A stretch of DNA of 64,000 bases, from assembly GCA_021030905.1 (NCBI GenBank), contig JAGFMI010000002.1:1054001-1118000 (forward strand). The letters run 5' to 3'. The notes beneath the pieces were generated by a model. The model was not told the DNA's origin. It saw only the letters and a program-made list of their open reading frames with translations, and searched no databases. This stretch comes from Pyrenula massariospora. Taxonomy: Eukaryota > Ascomycota > Eurotiomycetes > Pyrenulales > Pyrenulaceae. Position 1 is the stretch's first letter; every line of letters begins with the position of its first letter. The translations under genes were made by a program, and so were the position numbers. Below, piece by piece: positions 31,987-43,568 of the stretch.

Positions 31987-33366
31987 ACCAGCGGTGAAGT
32001 TGAGCACCAAGGATGGAATATCAGTTTGCTAGGGCAGTCGGAGAGGCAAATTGGCTTACAGCTGAGAGGAACGGTGGCCCTGTACATTAATTCGACGTGT
32101 CCGGATACTTCACAGCCGAGAAAAACAAAGTTTAGAGGCCGTTTGGAGCAACCTTATGCTCGAGTTGGATGGCGTGCGACCTCGTACAGACGCATATCAA
32201 TATGATGCATTCCTCCTAACCCCCGGCCCAGGCTCAAATTCAAGCCACACTTTAAAGGTTGTTCCCAAAACTGAGTTGAGGTCTTTTTTTGGCAGCAGGA
32301 TTTAGTGTTGACCTGGTGGCCGGGAAAGCTTAGCGATCCAAGCCGGTGTACGTGGAAATGCTTAGCTTGGCTCAGCATCTGATTGTTTGACGTCTGGGAC
32401 CCTGCCTCGACCCGTGCCTCGTCGTGGCGGTGTGACAGTGATTGGTAGTTTAGCATTTCCGAGATGCGGCTTCTGACTGCTACAAAGCACTAAGCTCGTC
32501 CAAAGCAAGCGCTCCCGCTGCTGGAGAAGCGATGAGAAAATGGCTGCAACTCGGCAAGCCCTACCACGTCATGCTACCTTGCCCGCGGGCCATGGATTTC
32601 GGATATGGCCGCCGAACTGTGGTGTTGAGCCTGGCGAGTGACGCGTGAGACCTGGCCTGTCAGAGCATCCGAAAAACGACCGGATTTAGCAGCGCTGGTA
32701 ATTTGGGACTTCGGATCGAGACATGCTGGCTTGTACCACCACAGGCCCCCAAATCTCCCACCAACACCGCCAAGCTGCCTTACGCATCCTCACCTCAATA
32801 ATTCAACTTTTCACCATCCATCCAGCCCGCATCATGCAGCGGCGGAATTCCGCCAGGGCTGACCGCTTGATGGCCTTGACGGGAGCCGCTTTTCCGATGG
32901 AATTCCGAGTTGGCGGCCGCTCACCCGCTTCTGGAAGCCGCAAGCGTGCGCGTGCCTTCCCAGATCATCGTGGAAGCCTCAACCGCAACGTTTGTCAGCG
33001 CCGCCCCGAACAGGGAAAGTCGCACGGCCGTCTATTGGTTGATAACGCGCGCCTTGCCTGGTCGAGACTAGCCATGCCACTCCAGGGCGTGCTTCCCCAG
33101 TCCCAAGGAATTGGGAGTCATGGAGTGCTCAAAAAGAACTCAGTCGAAACCACTGTCAATTCCTTCAGCCAAAGGCCTCATCTCCATAAGCTCGGCCTGT
33201 TGCTGTTCCATGTGCTCTAAATCCGTCTCGAACTCTTTCCCATTGAGCCTTTCTCAATTGCTTCCTTCTCTATCCTTCTCGTTTGTTGGGGTGACTCTGA
33301 TTGAGAATCGCCCGCTGCCATCCTAACCTAGCCGCATCTTCTCACATAATCCTGGAATCCTAGATT
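31987..33366. other. Intergenic; promoter and leader of the homeobox gene
   Basis: A 1.4-kb stretch. The right part (about 32700-33366) probably holds the promoter and 5' leader of the regulator downstream. Open frames there are short and unrecognised. Confidence 0.4.
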
Positions 33367-36087
33367 ATGGAATACTTCGACTTCGAGGACGCGGCCGGAG
33401 CGCGCAGTGATTTGCCAGACTTCGCCTCCGATATCGTAGAAGCTAATCAGGATGACCACAACGAGATGTTCGAGAGCTTGTATTTCGACAAATCCTTCTC
33501 TTTGCCCACGGATCCCGCCCCCATCAATGGTGCCCCTGAGGTGGTCCTGGCTGAGCCCACTACTACTAGCACCGATCACTCTGGAGTCAAAGATGACGAC
33601 GCTTTGAATCTGGACAACAACACCAACGGGGTCTACCCGCTCTATCGGCCCAAGGAACCTTGCGAGCGATGCCGCCAGATGGGTCTCGAGTGCTTCCTAG
33701 CGCATAGTGGCACATTTGTCAATGGTTGCACGATCTGCATCTCATTGTATCGAGAGTGTAGTTTCACCCATAAAAAGCCCCCTGGCGTGTACATGGATAC
33801 GCTAGCAACCCTGACCGAGGACACGCAGGAGCTTGTGGGCGGTCTGACAGGTCGCAAGACTATGAGATCACTCACTTATAATACTTCGACCATTGACTCT
33901 GTAGACAGGCCTCGTAAGGCTGGGGCTCGATTTGGTCGAGAGCCCACCAAAATACTAAAGACTTGGCTTGCGGAACATGCTAGACATCCCTACCCCACGG
34001 AAGACGAGAAGGACGAACTCAAGCGTCGGACCGGCTTGAAGCGAAGTCAAATATCCAATTGGCTTGCCAACGCTCGACGACGCGGCAAAGTTCCCCCGGT
34101 CTCTGGAACGTCATCTCCTGTCCTTGGCGCTATCGACATCCCACAGCCAAATCAAAATCAACCTGATCTCAGTGAACTCAACCCGTTCGAAAGATGGAAG
34201 ATCTCACCTCCTGAACACGAAGCCGCTTCCGCAACGGCTATCGCAAAGGCCATCCAGTCCACAACTCTCCGAAGCCCGACGGGCAAACCCTCCTCACAAC
34301 CCTTTGCCTCCTCTTCGCGCCAGGCCTCTACCCGGCGCACTTCAAGCAACGACGATTCTACCAATTTCTCCATGTTCCAGGCTCCTTCGATCAGCTCCTT
34401 TGGTACTGGCCGCTCCAGTATCACCATGTCCGAAACTACCTCCCACCGCTCCATCGGCACCAGCAGTTCATTGAACAGCGCCAAAGACCGACGGCGGCGT
34501 CGCCGAAACCCCCTCGCTACACGACCTCCACCACAGAAACCTCGTGGCGCACGTATCTTTCAGTGTACTTTCTGCACTGATTCCTTTCCCTCCAAGTACG
34601 ACTGGCAGCGGCATGAGAAATCTTTACACCTCGCCCTCGAACGCTGGTCATGTGCTCCCAACGGTGGGACTGTCCTCATCGATAATCGACGTACTTCTGG
34701 CAATGGACAGCCGCAGCAAGTCCGGGCCTGCGTCTTTTGCCAGTGCCCTGATCCCACAGACGAGCATCTTGAGACTGTACACAGCTTTCTGACGTGTCAA
34801 GATAAGACGTTGCAAGAGCGCACCTTCTACCGGAAGGACCACCTGCGGCAGCATCTGAGGCTACTGCATGACGCAACATTCCACCCTAGCATCATGGATT
34901 CGTGGAAGAGTACCACGAGCGAGATCAAGTCTCGCTGCGGATTCTGTCCGCAAGTGTTCAACACGTGGGCGCAGCGGGCGGATCATCTGGCAGCGCATTT
35001 CAGAAATGGATGTGACATGAAAGACTGGGAAGGAGGTTGGGGTTTTGAGCAGTTCGTGGAACGACTAGTTGAGAACGCTATGCCGCCGTATATGATTGGA
35101 CAGGAGAGGAGTACCATGGATCCATTTGTGGCCAAAGGCGGAAGTGGTGAAACTCGTAGGGCATCTCTTTCGAAGAAAGGCCAGCAAAACCATGTCGACG
35201 AGGCACCAGCACAATCAGATGTGCTGACATGTCATCACGCTCGACCAGAAATGGGCCACACTGACCCTAGCAGTGCACATCTTCAAGCTGACGCCAATTG
35301 CTGGCTTCGTATACAGCGCCGACTTAAGTCATATGTTTCAGACTGCCTAGCCAAGGGACTTATGCCTTCAGATCAGGACTTACAGCGACAGGCTCGCCTT
35401 ACCGTTTTTAATGATGATGATCCCTGGAACCAGACGTGTGCGGATAACCCTATCTGGTTGAGCCTTCTGAAGCGAGAATGTGGTATAGGTGGGGATGATG
35501 ATGTCGATGCATTGGCTGAGGGCAATAGAGAGCTCGAAGCTGTCGCAGGCAAGCCTGTCAGTCACATGGCGCTTGAAGAACTGCCTATGAATCCTCCCTA
35601 TGCAGTGAGGGGAGGCTTGAGAGGCCATCCTCGGGGTCAGCGTCAGAGCCACATGAGCGGTTCCCCATACCCTCAGTCCTCCACCTCTTCAGCACCCATG
35701 ATATTCTCGCAAGGTCAGGGTCAGATGCCTGCCACATCGACTGCGGTCGGAGGTTGGGAAAGTTCCACGTCGCTTCAGAGTGAACAACTCTATTCTGCTT
35801 CAATAGATTCATTGGGCATGACTACTCACGATGACGATGCTATGGATTTTGACTTCGATCTCGGGGCTTTAGGGATCGATGAAATGAGCACCGCATGGCA
35901 GCCAGATATGTCAACGCTGGGAGGGGTTGGACTCGCAGCTAGTGGAACGGGGTCAAGTGGTCTGTATACGGGTGAGCTTGGGTATGGCATGACGAGTACT
36001 GGGAGCGGTGGGTTTGGAGGGACTGCAACAACTATGGGTCAGCAGGGTGGATATGGTGGCGGGAATTGGTACTCCGGAGCTGGATAA
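33367..36087 (+). CDS. TALE homeobox plus C2H2 zinc-finger transcription factor
   Basis: One exon, 906 aa. A Cys cluster (C99, C102, C109, C121, C124, C131) resembles a small zinc-binding module. A TALE/KN homeodomain follows at residues ~186-241, with TWLAEHARHPYPTEDEK and the recognition helix QISNWLANARRR; TALE marks are the HPYP loop and Asn in WLANARRR. A basic run RRRRRR (375-380) may serve nuclear import. A C2H2 finger (C400, C403, H416, H421), a degenerate Cys/His segment (C455-H497) and another finger-like CGFC...H540...H544 come next. The last ~200 residues are Gly/Ser-rich with an acidic Asp-rich patch (DDDAMDFDFDLG) that could activate transcription. This combination is a conserved Pezizomycotina class. 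Targets are unknown. Confidence 0.9.
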   Translation: MEYFDFEDAAGARSDLPDFASDIVEANQDDHNEMFESLYFDKSFSLPTDPAPINGAPEVVLAEPTTTSTDHSGVKDDDALNLDNNTNGVYPLYRPKEPCERCRQMGLECFLAHSGTFVNGCTICISLYRECSFTHKKPPGVYMDTLATLTEDTQELVGGLTGRKTMRSLTYNTSTIDSVDRPRKAGARFGREPTKILKTWLAEHARHPYPTEDEKDELKRRTGLKRSQISNWLANARRRGKVPPVSGTSSPVLGAIDIPQPNQNQPDLSELNPFERWKISPPEHEAASATAIAKAIQSTTLRSPTGKPSSQPFASSSRQASTRRTSSNDDSTNFSMFQAPSISSFGTGRSSITMSETTSHRSIGTSSSLNSAKDRRRRRRNPLATRPPPQKPRGARIFQCTFCTDSFPSKYDWQRHEKSLHLALERWSCAPNGGTVLIDNRRTSGNGQPQQVRACVFCQCPDPTDEHLETVHSFLTCQDKTLQERTFYRKDHLRQHLRLLHDATFHPSIMDSWKSTTSEIKSRCGFCPQVFNTWAQRADHLAAHFRNGCDMKDWEGGWGFEQFVERLVENAMPPYMIGQERSTMDPFVAKGGSGETRRASLSKKGQQNHVDEAPAQSDVLTCHHARPEMGHTDPSSAHLQADANCWLRIQRRLKSYVSDCLAKGLMPSDQDLQRQARLTVFNDDDPWNQTCADNPIWLSLLKRECGIGGDDDVDALAEGNRELEAVAGKPVSHMALEELPMNPPYAVRGGLRGHPRGQRQSHMSGSPYPQSSTSSAPMIFSQGQGQMPATSTAVGGWESSTSLQSEQLYSASIDSLGMTTHDDDAMDFDFDLGALGIDEMSTAWQPDMSTLGGVGLAASGTGSSGLYTGELGYGMTSTGSGGFGGTATTMGQQGGYGGGNWYSGAG

Positions 36088-37422
36088 AATTGAATATTGA
36101 TATCGCCGCGTTCTTGAAACTAGAGTTGCTTGCTTTCATGTGGGGAGGAGGCATCAATTTGACACCACAAGAGAGGGAAGAAGAAGCATCTCTTTATCTC
36201 TTTTGGTTGGGGTTTGGGCACATTTTTGGAAAAGTGAACACTCACATGCATCACCAGCTGAGACGAGACCGACCGTCGGCATGAGATGAATGATGGCATC
36301 TAATGCCCGAGACGTTTAGCAACAAGACAGAAAATTCAAACAGATACACGCAAATACATGCCATTATACTTTTACTCTACGAAGGTCACAGAAGCCGAAT
36401 CGAGCGCTCATAGCTCTAATATACACCTGCCTGCCTGCCTTTAGTCTTCTCAGGGCGTAGCGCCAAGACCACGCCCTCTTCGATCACACCCAGGGCGTAT
36501 TGTGATGCAGACGTATTCATTGGCTTCAGGCGTCCTGTTTGTCGGAGGCAAGGCGCAACGACACGTACATCATGGAGTCATCATTGAACATCATGTCTTA
36601 CTACTGGTCAGGAGAATGGGTTGCACATCCCCAACAAAGTATGTTCTCATGAACCGATCTGGCAGTAGATAGCTCCGGTGATCTGTGGTCGCTAAGCCGG
36701 TTGTTTGGAAGGTCTTGCAAAGAGCTATCATAGGCACTCAGCACTATCTACATTGCTTACGTAGGGATCTTGTTAGTATTACGAGTCCAATTTCGCTTAA
36801 TCGCAGTTCCAGCGCCTCACGAGATGAAGTTTTGTTTGACATCATTCTCTTATATCTTATGGCCTTAGCCCGTTCGGCACCCCGGGCCGCCGCTGGCATC
36901 CACTTCTGCCTCCGGGTTCACCATTACACATATTTCTTTGCACATCGTCCTGATGGCGCAACTACGGCACATAGCGACATAGCTTTTCAAACCCTGTCAA
37001 CAGCCGCAGTGCATTAGCACCAACGACCACAAATTGTTCGCCAAAGGCCAGTGAAGGGTCACATGGCGGGCAGCCACATTTTCCAAGCTATGACTGTGGC
37101 GTTCCAAAAGCTGGGGTTCTACGAAGAGTCAACGTCCTAGCTACCAATCACAGTATCCCTCTTCGCCCTATTAGTGCTACCAGAAGACACTTTTCTTGGA
37201 ACTCTATAGCTTCGCGGGAAGAAAAGCTTGAACTAGCTACTGGCGCTTTCATACTTGTGATGATTTTGTGGGGAAGCTTGAGCAGGCCATCAAGTACCTC
37301 GGTTGTTCCCGTTGATGTCTAAGAGGGCTATTTGTAGCCTAAATGAAGTAAAGATGTTCGAAATTGGCAGTACGTGAAAGAGTTCCTTATACGCGTGTTG
37401 AGAGTCGTTCTCATTCTTCCCG
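36088..37422. other. Intergenic, 1.3 kb, no gene supported
   Basis: Contains the 3' end of the homeobox gene and a short CCTG tract (about 36427-36442). A 110-codon frame at 36685-37017 looks like chance. Confidence 0.4.
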
Positions 37423-38145
37423 ATGGCACGTCTTGTCTTTCTTATCTCATCTCTGTTACTGCGTTGGCTTGCCGTTGCCCAAGACCTGAATGCGCAGGAT
37501 GGCTGCCCAAAATACTGCACTAGAACCATCATCTACACTACGACCGCGACAGCCACCAAAATCATCACCTCGCCAGTCTCTAAATGCACAAAGACCATCA
37601 CTTCAACCCTGCCCGCTTCCACAGTCACTGTGACTGCTTCTCCGAGCCCACCGTCGAGCACTCCGACCTGCGCACCTACCTTCAACATCCAATTCCAAGA
37701 CACTGGCTACGCCGGCCCAACTGACTATAACAATCAATATGCCATCATCGCGCCAGACAGCGAGGGTAGACTCGTCTTCTCACGCGTTCCCACAACAGCC
37801 AACGCAACGGTCTTTACGCTCGACCCGGAAGGACTTATATTTGCAAACTATACTTCGACATCCACGGGCCTCATTACTGTGGTCGGTAATGTCATCGCTG
37901 CAGATGACCCAGCCGGCGTGCTGTGGACAGATGTGAACGAGGTTTTCGGGCTCACGGATAGAGGAGTGTTGGAGTGTCAGATTGGCCCATGTGATACGCA
38001 GCTGCGATGTTTTGCCGTTAACAACAAACGCTTCTTTTACATTGGGTACGAGGCGGAGTTTGATGTGCTGATGGGCAGTACGCCGGACTCGCCCAGGGAG
38101 GAGGGGCTCTTTGTGAGGAATCGAGGTTGCTCAACGCAGATCTGA
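37423..38145 (+). CDS. Secreted Cys-containing protein, function unknown
   Basis: One exon, 240 aa. A classical signal peptide (MARLVFLISSLLLRWLAVAQ) with likely cleavage after AVAQ precedes two linked parts. The first is a Thr/Ser-rich stretch of about 50 residues (TIIYTTTATATKIIT, STVTVTASPSP), a likely O-glycosylated stalk. The second is a ~140-residue globular region beginning CAPTFNIQFQDTGYAG, with three N-glycosylation sequons (NAT, NYT and one uncertain) and Cys pairs near CQIGPCDTQLRCF. No GPI signal or membrane anchor is visible at the C-terminus (NRGCSTQI). The plan is common in fungal secreted proteins of unknown role. No enzyme motif is seen. Confidence 0.75.
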   Translation: MARLVFLISSLLLRWLAVAQDLNAQDGCPKYCTRTIIYTTTATATKIITSPVSKCTKTITSTLPASTVTVTASPSPPSSTPTCAPTFNIQFQDTGYAGPTDYNNQYAIIAPDSEGRLVFSRVPTTANATVFTLDPEGLIFANYTSTSTGLITVVGNVIAADDPAGVLWTDVNEVFGLTDRGVLECQIGPCDTQLRCFAVNNKRFFYIGYEAEFDVLMGSTPDSPREEGLFVRNRGCSTQI

Positions 38146-39082
38146 TTAAGAAGGCGATGAGCGTGAACCATAGGCTGGAGTGGAAGTTGACAGTGAGGCT
38201 CTGATGGATTTCTTTGTTCTGAACCAAGTTAGCAGCATCGTCCCTGACGGATGGAGTCTCGTGTCCGGTAAGCTCGGAGTGGCGGATCTTCCACGAACAT
38301 CAAGTCTCATAATAACCGTACATATAACCATATCAAGGAGTTTCCACCGGGCCGACATGTGTTCCACGTGGTGTTTCACAGCTAAATCCTTTGCCATGCG
38401 GCTGCTAGCGTGGGATCCACTTACCTATATCTCCCACATAGCGGAAGGAGTGATTTACGTAGAATTAGCGTAGGGTCAAAGGATTGCAGGATCGACGACA
38501 AAAGGCCGAAAGGAGACTGGCTATGAGACTGGGTTTTAATGCGAAATATGGATCCCTTCGCATCTTCCTCCCCTGCAAGGCGTTTCCGGTTGGTCAGCCG
38601 CGGATAAACTACTTCCCGGCCCCGGCACAGCTTGAGTGCGCTGCCCCCAGCGCCCTTGAATCCTCAGACGTTAGACAACATCTCTTACTCAGACCTTCGA
38701 GCATTCCATAGACCTCTCCAGTTCCGAAGTTGACAAAGGTGGCTCATGAACTTATGCTGTGCCTCGAATGCTATTCACTTCCCCGGCGATAGTCGTGTTG
38801 TAGCTTGCGATGGTTCACAGCAAACCTCATCGCTGACCCAACGAAACAAGGACTCCCTGTGGGTTGGTTGTAGAACACTTCATGCTGGAGCAAATAATCG
38901 CTGCACTTGCTGTAAAGCAAACAATTTTTTGCAGGTTGTTCATGCCTGAGTCTGCTGGATGTTCTTTCTTAATGTATTTCTCGTGCTTCTTTCAGAGTAC
39001 CGTACTTTTAAGTTATATTTTGCTCTTCTCTATTAGTGAACGGCCGCAAGTAGAAAAAGTCCACTGCCAAATTTAGCCTCCA
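38146..39082. other. Intergenic, no gene seen
   Basis: A 940-bp stretch between two secreted-protein genes on the same strand. It holds several short frames without family likeness. Confidence 0.4.
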
Positions 39083-40157
39083 ATGCCGCGTGCTGCGTTG
39101 CCAAAACGCTTCCTTTCTACTATCATCTGTCTTTGGAACCTTTGCTGCTACGCTAATGCCTGGTATGTACCGAATCCACAACTACCAGGCGGCCCTGGGA
39201 GCCAGTTTCTATGGGATCCAGCGAAAGGTCCAAAAGATTCAGACATCGCTCAACATGGAGTCGGCGATTGTTGGCTCGATGCCTCATTGGCGAGCGTCGC
39301 CTATGCCGACCAGAAACGCCTCGAGCAACTTATGAATGATCCTCATTTTCCCAACGCCACAGTCTTTGTTACCCTTTTCGACGACGATAAGTCCTTTCAA
39401 TACCCGATTACGAAGACGAGACCATCTGCTGCTGACAACAACCAGCATAGCGACGCCAGCGGTCTGACTTGGTAAGTGATGGACTGGACAAACACTCTGC
39501 AAAGAACTCACGCTAACTCGAAATACTAATTCGAAGGCCATCAGTAATGGAAGATGCCTTTCGAGCGCTAGCTAAGGATCATACAGATACCTTTATTGGT
39601 GAGGATCTGGACGGTGGAAGCGCAGAGCAGGCCTATAAAGCTATATACGGCTCCGGCGCCAAAATTACGATACTGAATATTGAAAACGGTAAGGTTATAA
39701 GCGGTGGATCAGAGGACGAACTTTGGAATATCTTTTTGAACGCCAAATCGATGCCAGCTGCAGCAGCTACGAAGGCAGTTCTTAGGAATGTGCCCGATAA
39801 TGGGCTTCGGCTGCAGCATGTTTACTCTGTGAAGTCGGGCGACAAGGTATGGAACTTCATCATCTTGCTCGGCAAGTTTGTCTACTATCTTACCAATGCT
39901 GACATCTTGGACCAGGGCAACGGCGTTGTCACCTTACGAAATCCATGGGGCTTCGTTTCGGAGAATCCAAACAATCTGAAAGGCGTAGGTGGTTCGAAAG
40001 CCAAGAATTTAGGCTCACTGCTGACGCTGCATTCTGAATACAGATCACTGACAAGGGCAATGGAAATTTTGAGATGTCTTTCAGCGACTTTGAAAAGTAC
40101 TTTGAAATGGTCTACGCAGTTAAGTCTGCGACGAAGAGGCGGCTTTACCACGGATGA
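39083..40157 (+). CDS. Secreted calpain-like cysteine protease, catalytic domain only
   Basis: Four exons, 39083-39471, 39537-39846, 39916-39984 and 40044-40157, give 293 aa. Intron 2 (69 nt, GTATGG...CCAG) is a multiple of three and could be read through. Removing it places GDK directly before GNGVVTLRNPWG, as in calpains. Intron 3 restores the family-like end ITDKGNGNFEMSFSDFEKYF, which lies in another frame. The catalytic triad is visible as Cys63 in GVGDCWLDASLA, His224 in LRLQHVYSV and Asn242 in LRNPWG. Residues ~10-26 form a hydrophobic signal peptide (LSTIICLWNLCCYANA). Calpains are normally cytosolic and calcium-regulated, with extra C2-like domains. Here none is present and the protein seems directed to the secretory path. 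Activity and substrate are not known. Confidence 0.82.
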
Positions 40158-41023
40158 TGGATGCATCTGATGTCTCATCAGGTGTTGGATCATTCAGCTA
40201 GTGGAAAATTGAGCATAATTCTCATGTACTATGTTTGTGTGCAGCCGTTTGAACCGTGGCATCTGTTGTGGAAAAATTGGAGGTGAACATCATGGCTTCT
40301 TTCCTATCCACCGCCGTTGATGCGTTTGATGTCTGGTGCGATACCTGTGCTGGTGATGGTATAACGGTAGAAATGCACAGCATTGTCGTTTCGATAATAT
40401 AGACCAAGCGTTAAGGTCGCAGAGCCTGCAGAAACGCGTGAACTATTTGCTCAGTAAGAACTGTCTAGGTAGGCCGGTGCTAGGGTTGATTCAGCAACAT
40501 TGACGGCGGGGATTTATATTTCTCCGCTCGGAAGCCCGACCTTGAAGATTTTCACACAGCCTTTCCTACCACACGTAGACTGCCTGTAGCTAGACAATAA
40601 TTCTCCTTCTTCGCATCTTGAGCTTTGCGTACGATGATGAGAGTCGCATTCACTTGCTTTCCAATGTCCAACGTCACTTCTTTTGGTTTTGCCTAAGACC
40701 TGCGCGTGCCAGGTGGCGAAGGTTTCGTTACCGTTGATCTGCGGAATGAGTCGTGGGAGACCTCTTGGTGTCTTCTCGACCTATGGCATCCATAATTAGG
40801 GACTTAGCTTCCCGAATATGTCACTAAACAATGACTTGCCTTAAGAGGTGCCCTTAAACGCGCCACGCACTTTCGAAAAGAACGCCACGTCAATAGTGGA
40901 CGCCACGCAAGGTCTTGCTCGTGGAAAAGCTGCCAGCGTCTTCCCTATATCTCTGTTGATGGCCTCGCTTTTTCTTCTTTCTCTTCCAAGTACCACTCTC
41001 TGTCAATTGAAGGCAAGCCAGTG
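40158..41023. other. Intergenic, possible short 5' exon of next gene at its right
   Basis: No independent gene. A signal-like frame starts at ATG 40959 (MASLFLLSLP). It joins the next gene in phase only if a 32-nt intron (40990-41021) is assumed, which is unusually short. Confidence 0.35.
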
Positions 41024-42392
41024 ATGGAAATTACTTATTACTCGCCGTATGACGGGGAAAGCTTTGTTTGGTATACTAATCCTGGCCATCCAGGCGATCC
41101 AGCCGTTTCTGGCAACATAAATGTAACAGACGATGGATTCTGCTTCGGGCAGATCAAAGGTGATCCTGACATCGTCGGTTGGGGAGTATGTTCAATGGTT
41201 GACATTTTTAATGAGATGTTGGAATGATGAACCATTTACTAAGAGAACATAGGTATTCGTCGGCTTCCTGGCAAATGCTGTCATCGTCATTGGCGCTTCA
41301 CTATGGCCATGGGTTTCATATGCTCGTGCGAAGTGGCGGGAGGAGAAACAGAGTGTTGACAGCGCCGCAGATTTCACGCCAGCGGAGTCATTTTTATTGA
41401 CGCTAGGAGATACGCACCTTGTCTCTGGTCTTGCGGTCATAATCTCATCCATGATAAAACTGAGAGAGGATTCTCAGTATCCCCTATATCATCTTTTCAT
41501 CGCCCGCTCTCTCGCTGGAATGTCACTCAACGGACATAACACAGGCCTTTATTTCGTCTATTCCAAATTCCAAAAACATCACCCCTTCAGTTTGTGGCTA
41601 CGGACATCCATCACCATCGCTCTGACGGTCTTGTACTTGGTCTGGAGTGGAATGGCAATCCAAAGATTTAGCCCATGGGACATTTACTCTACACCGAATT
41701 TTACGCCGCTCTGCTTCAGCTATCGAGAGAACAAGGTTCCTGGGACTTTCACTTTCTGGATGAAGGTAGACCTCGTACTGACCCCTCTCTCCTATATTTG
41801 GGTTTTCCTGAGCCCGTTTAAGCTATCCAAGCATTCCGAGCCGGTTTTCGACAGAATCGATGGCTTCGTATTCTCAAGGGTAAAGCTCATCAGCACCGAG
41901 TATTGGAAGGGTATCGTCCCGACAAATCAAGGCAACAATTCGGGCTGGGAAATCGCATTCTTTGCCCTCGGTAATCTTGTGGAGGCTACGGTGAAGACTA
42001 TTATTTCGTTGATTGTGGTTCTCGCAAGCCTAGTCTTCTTCTCCACCACGATCCTGAACCCCTTTTCCACAGCCTTTTTCTTAGCATGGAATGTATATGA
42101 TGTTATTACGATCAAGCGGGCAAATCGACACGTTGTGGTGGACGCTCTACAGATTGGATCGTCTTCGTCAATCCCAAGCAACCCAGAACTCGAACTTGGG
42201 TTCGGCCAGATTTTCCCAATTATCATGTTACTTCTGTGGGCTATTGCAGTGCTTGATGCCATTGGCAGTAAGTCTTCAAATTCCGTCAAGGTACACTCTA
42301 GATCCTTACTCATTCGTGGTAGCTCGACCAAAAAGGGCGAAGAGCAGCATTGGACAGCTTTTGCCGTCAAGTCCGCCGAGTTCGAGGTCTAA
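41024..42392 (+). CDS. Polytopic membrane protein, fungal family of unknown function
   Basis: Two exons, 41024-41185 and 41253-42392 (intron GTATGT...CATAG, phase 0), give 433 aa. The start is extracellular-looking (GNINVTDDGFCFGQIKGDPDIVGWG). About seven hydrophobic helices follow, beginning with VFVGFLANAVIVIGASL across the splice join and ending with FGQIFPIIMLLLWAIAVLDA. Fungal homologues commonly show the same PDIVG(W/I)GV motif immediately before the first helix, so the intron position is well supported. A signal peptide may be encoded by an upstream mini-exon at 40959. The frame stays open for about 45 codons after the stop at 42390-42392, so the C-terminus could once have been longer. 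No transporter or receptor signature is recognised. Confidence 0.72.
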
Positions 42393-43568
42393 CCCTGCGA
42401 TACCACTGCGGAATATTTCGCCGACTACAGCCACTGGGCTGAACGTTCCATCATCGAGACCAGTGCGGCAGAGAACACTTCCCGGCCAACCACTGCCAGC
42501 ACATGCTACACATTAATGATGAGTGCGAGATGATGTCGCACTGGAAAATGGGGCTATCGAGCGATTTGTGAGACAAATTCACCTGCCTTCATCTAGGGCG
42601 TCCAACAAGAATTTTCTGAACGAAGGGCGTGTTGTATATCCAGAAACTACAGATTTCAAGAGACGAACCAGCGAAGACCAAGAATTCTATGTTCGCCACC
42701 TGGATTGGAAAGTCATTCAAGCGGCAACGAGGATATCACATTTGATGCAATTATGTTTTCGGCTCACGTTGAACAATGGCAAAGGTGGTGCCCTCTTCTA
42801 TATGAGAAAATGGAAATTGAGGCTCTCATACGCTAAGGAAGAGACTTATTCGGACTTCTTTTTAGACGCAGAATTATTCCATAGATGACCCATACGCAAC
42901 CAAGATCTTCAGACAGCGGTGCATTTTTTCTAAGACTAGAGACTGAGGATCCGATCTAGATCTCCGACCATAGTCCTAAAGTCAATTTGAAGGATCACAT
43001 CGCCGAATTCTGGACTTTCTCTGATGAGCAGGACTTCTAGGATGCTCTACGTGCATCTACCTTTTGACTATTGTCTCAATAAGCGGATTAAAAAATAATA
43101 TGATAGCAAACAAGGACCGTCATCAACCAGAGTTATTAGGCTATTAAGTGCATCGCGATCCTTTAGAGCTTTTGTGAACATGATAAGGACGAAGTATTCA
43201 CGGTCCTTGACTGTCGCCGAGTGTGTCTACTTTGATCATCGAGGTCACAATCTTTGCTTATAGCTAAGATCAAACTAAACTCATAGAATAGTTAGCGACA
43301 CGATAGGATGTGACTTGCGTTGACGAGCATTTTCCACATCTGGGAGATGTGAAGAATGCGGGCAAATAAATGCGGCGGATCTTCTTACGGCCCGGTGAAC
43401 GTCAGTGGGGTCCACTAGTGACATTTCCAGATGCGTAGATTGCGAGCCACGGTAAGTGTTTGAGATCAAGCTCGACCAAGCTAACACTGTCCGACGTCTC
43501 TGCCCTGCAACTAAATGTCTAAAAGACCTTCTCACTAGTATCTGCTTTCATGTCATTCTTTTCCCATC
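42393..43568. other. Intergenic, no gene supported
   Basis: A 1.2-kb stretch. A 121-codon frame at 42523-42888 begins without ATG and has no family. The right end is the promoter of the ankyrin/DIL gene. Confidence 0.4.

Noticed and set aside
42523-42888. 121-codon frame after the membrane protein
   Set aside because: Has no ATG start and no recognised similarity.
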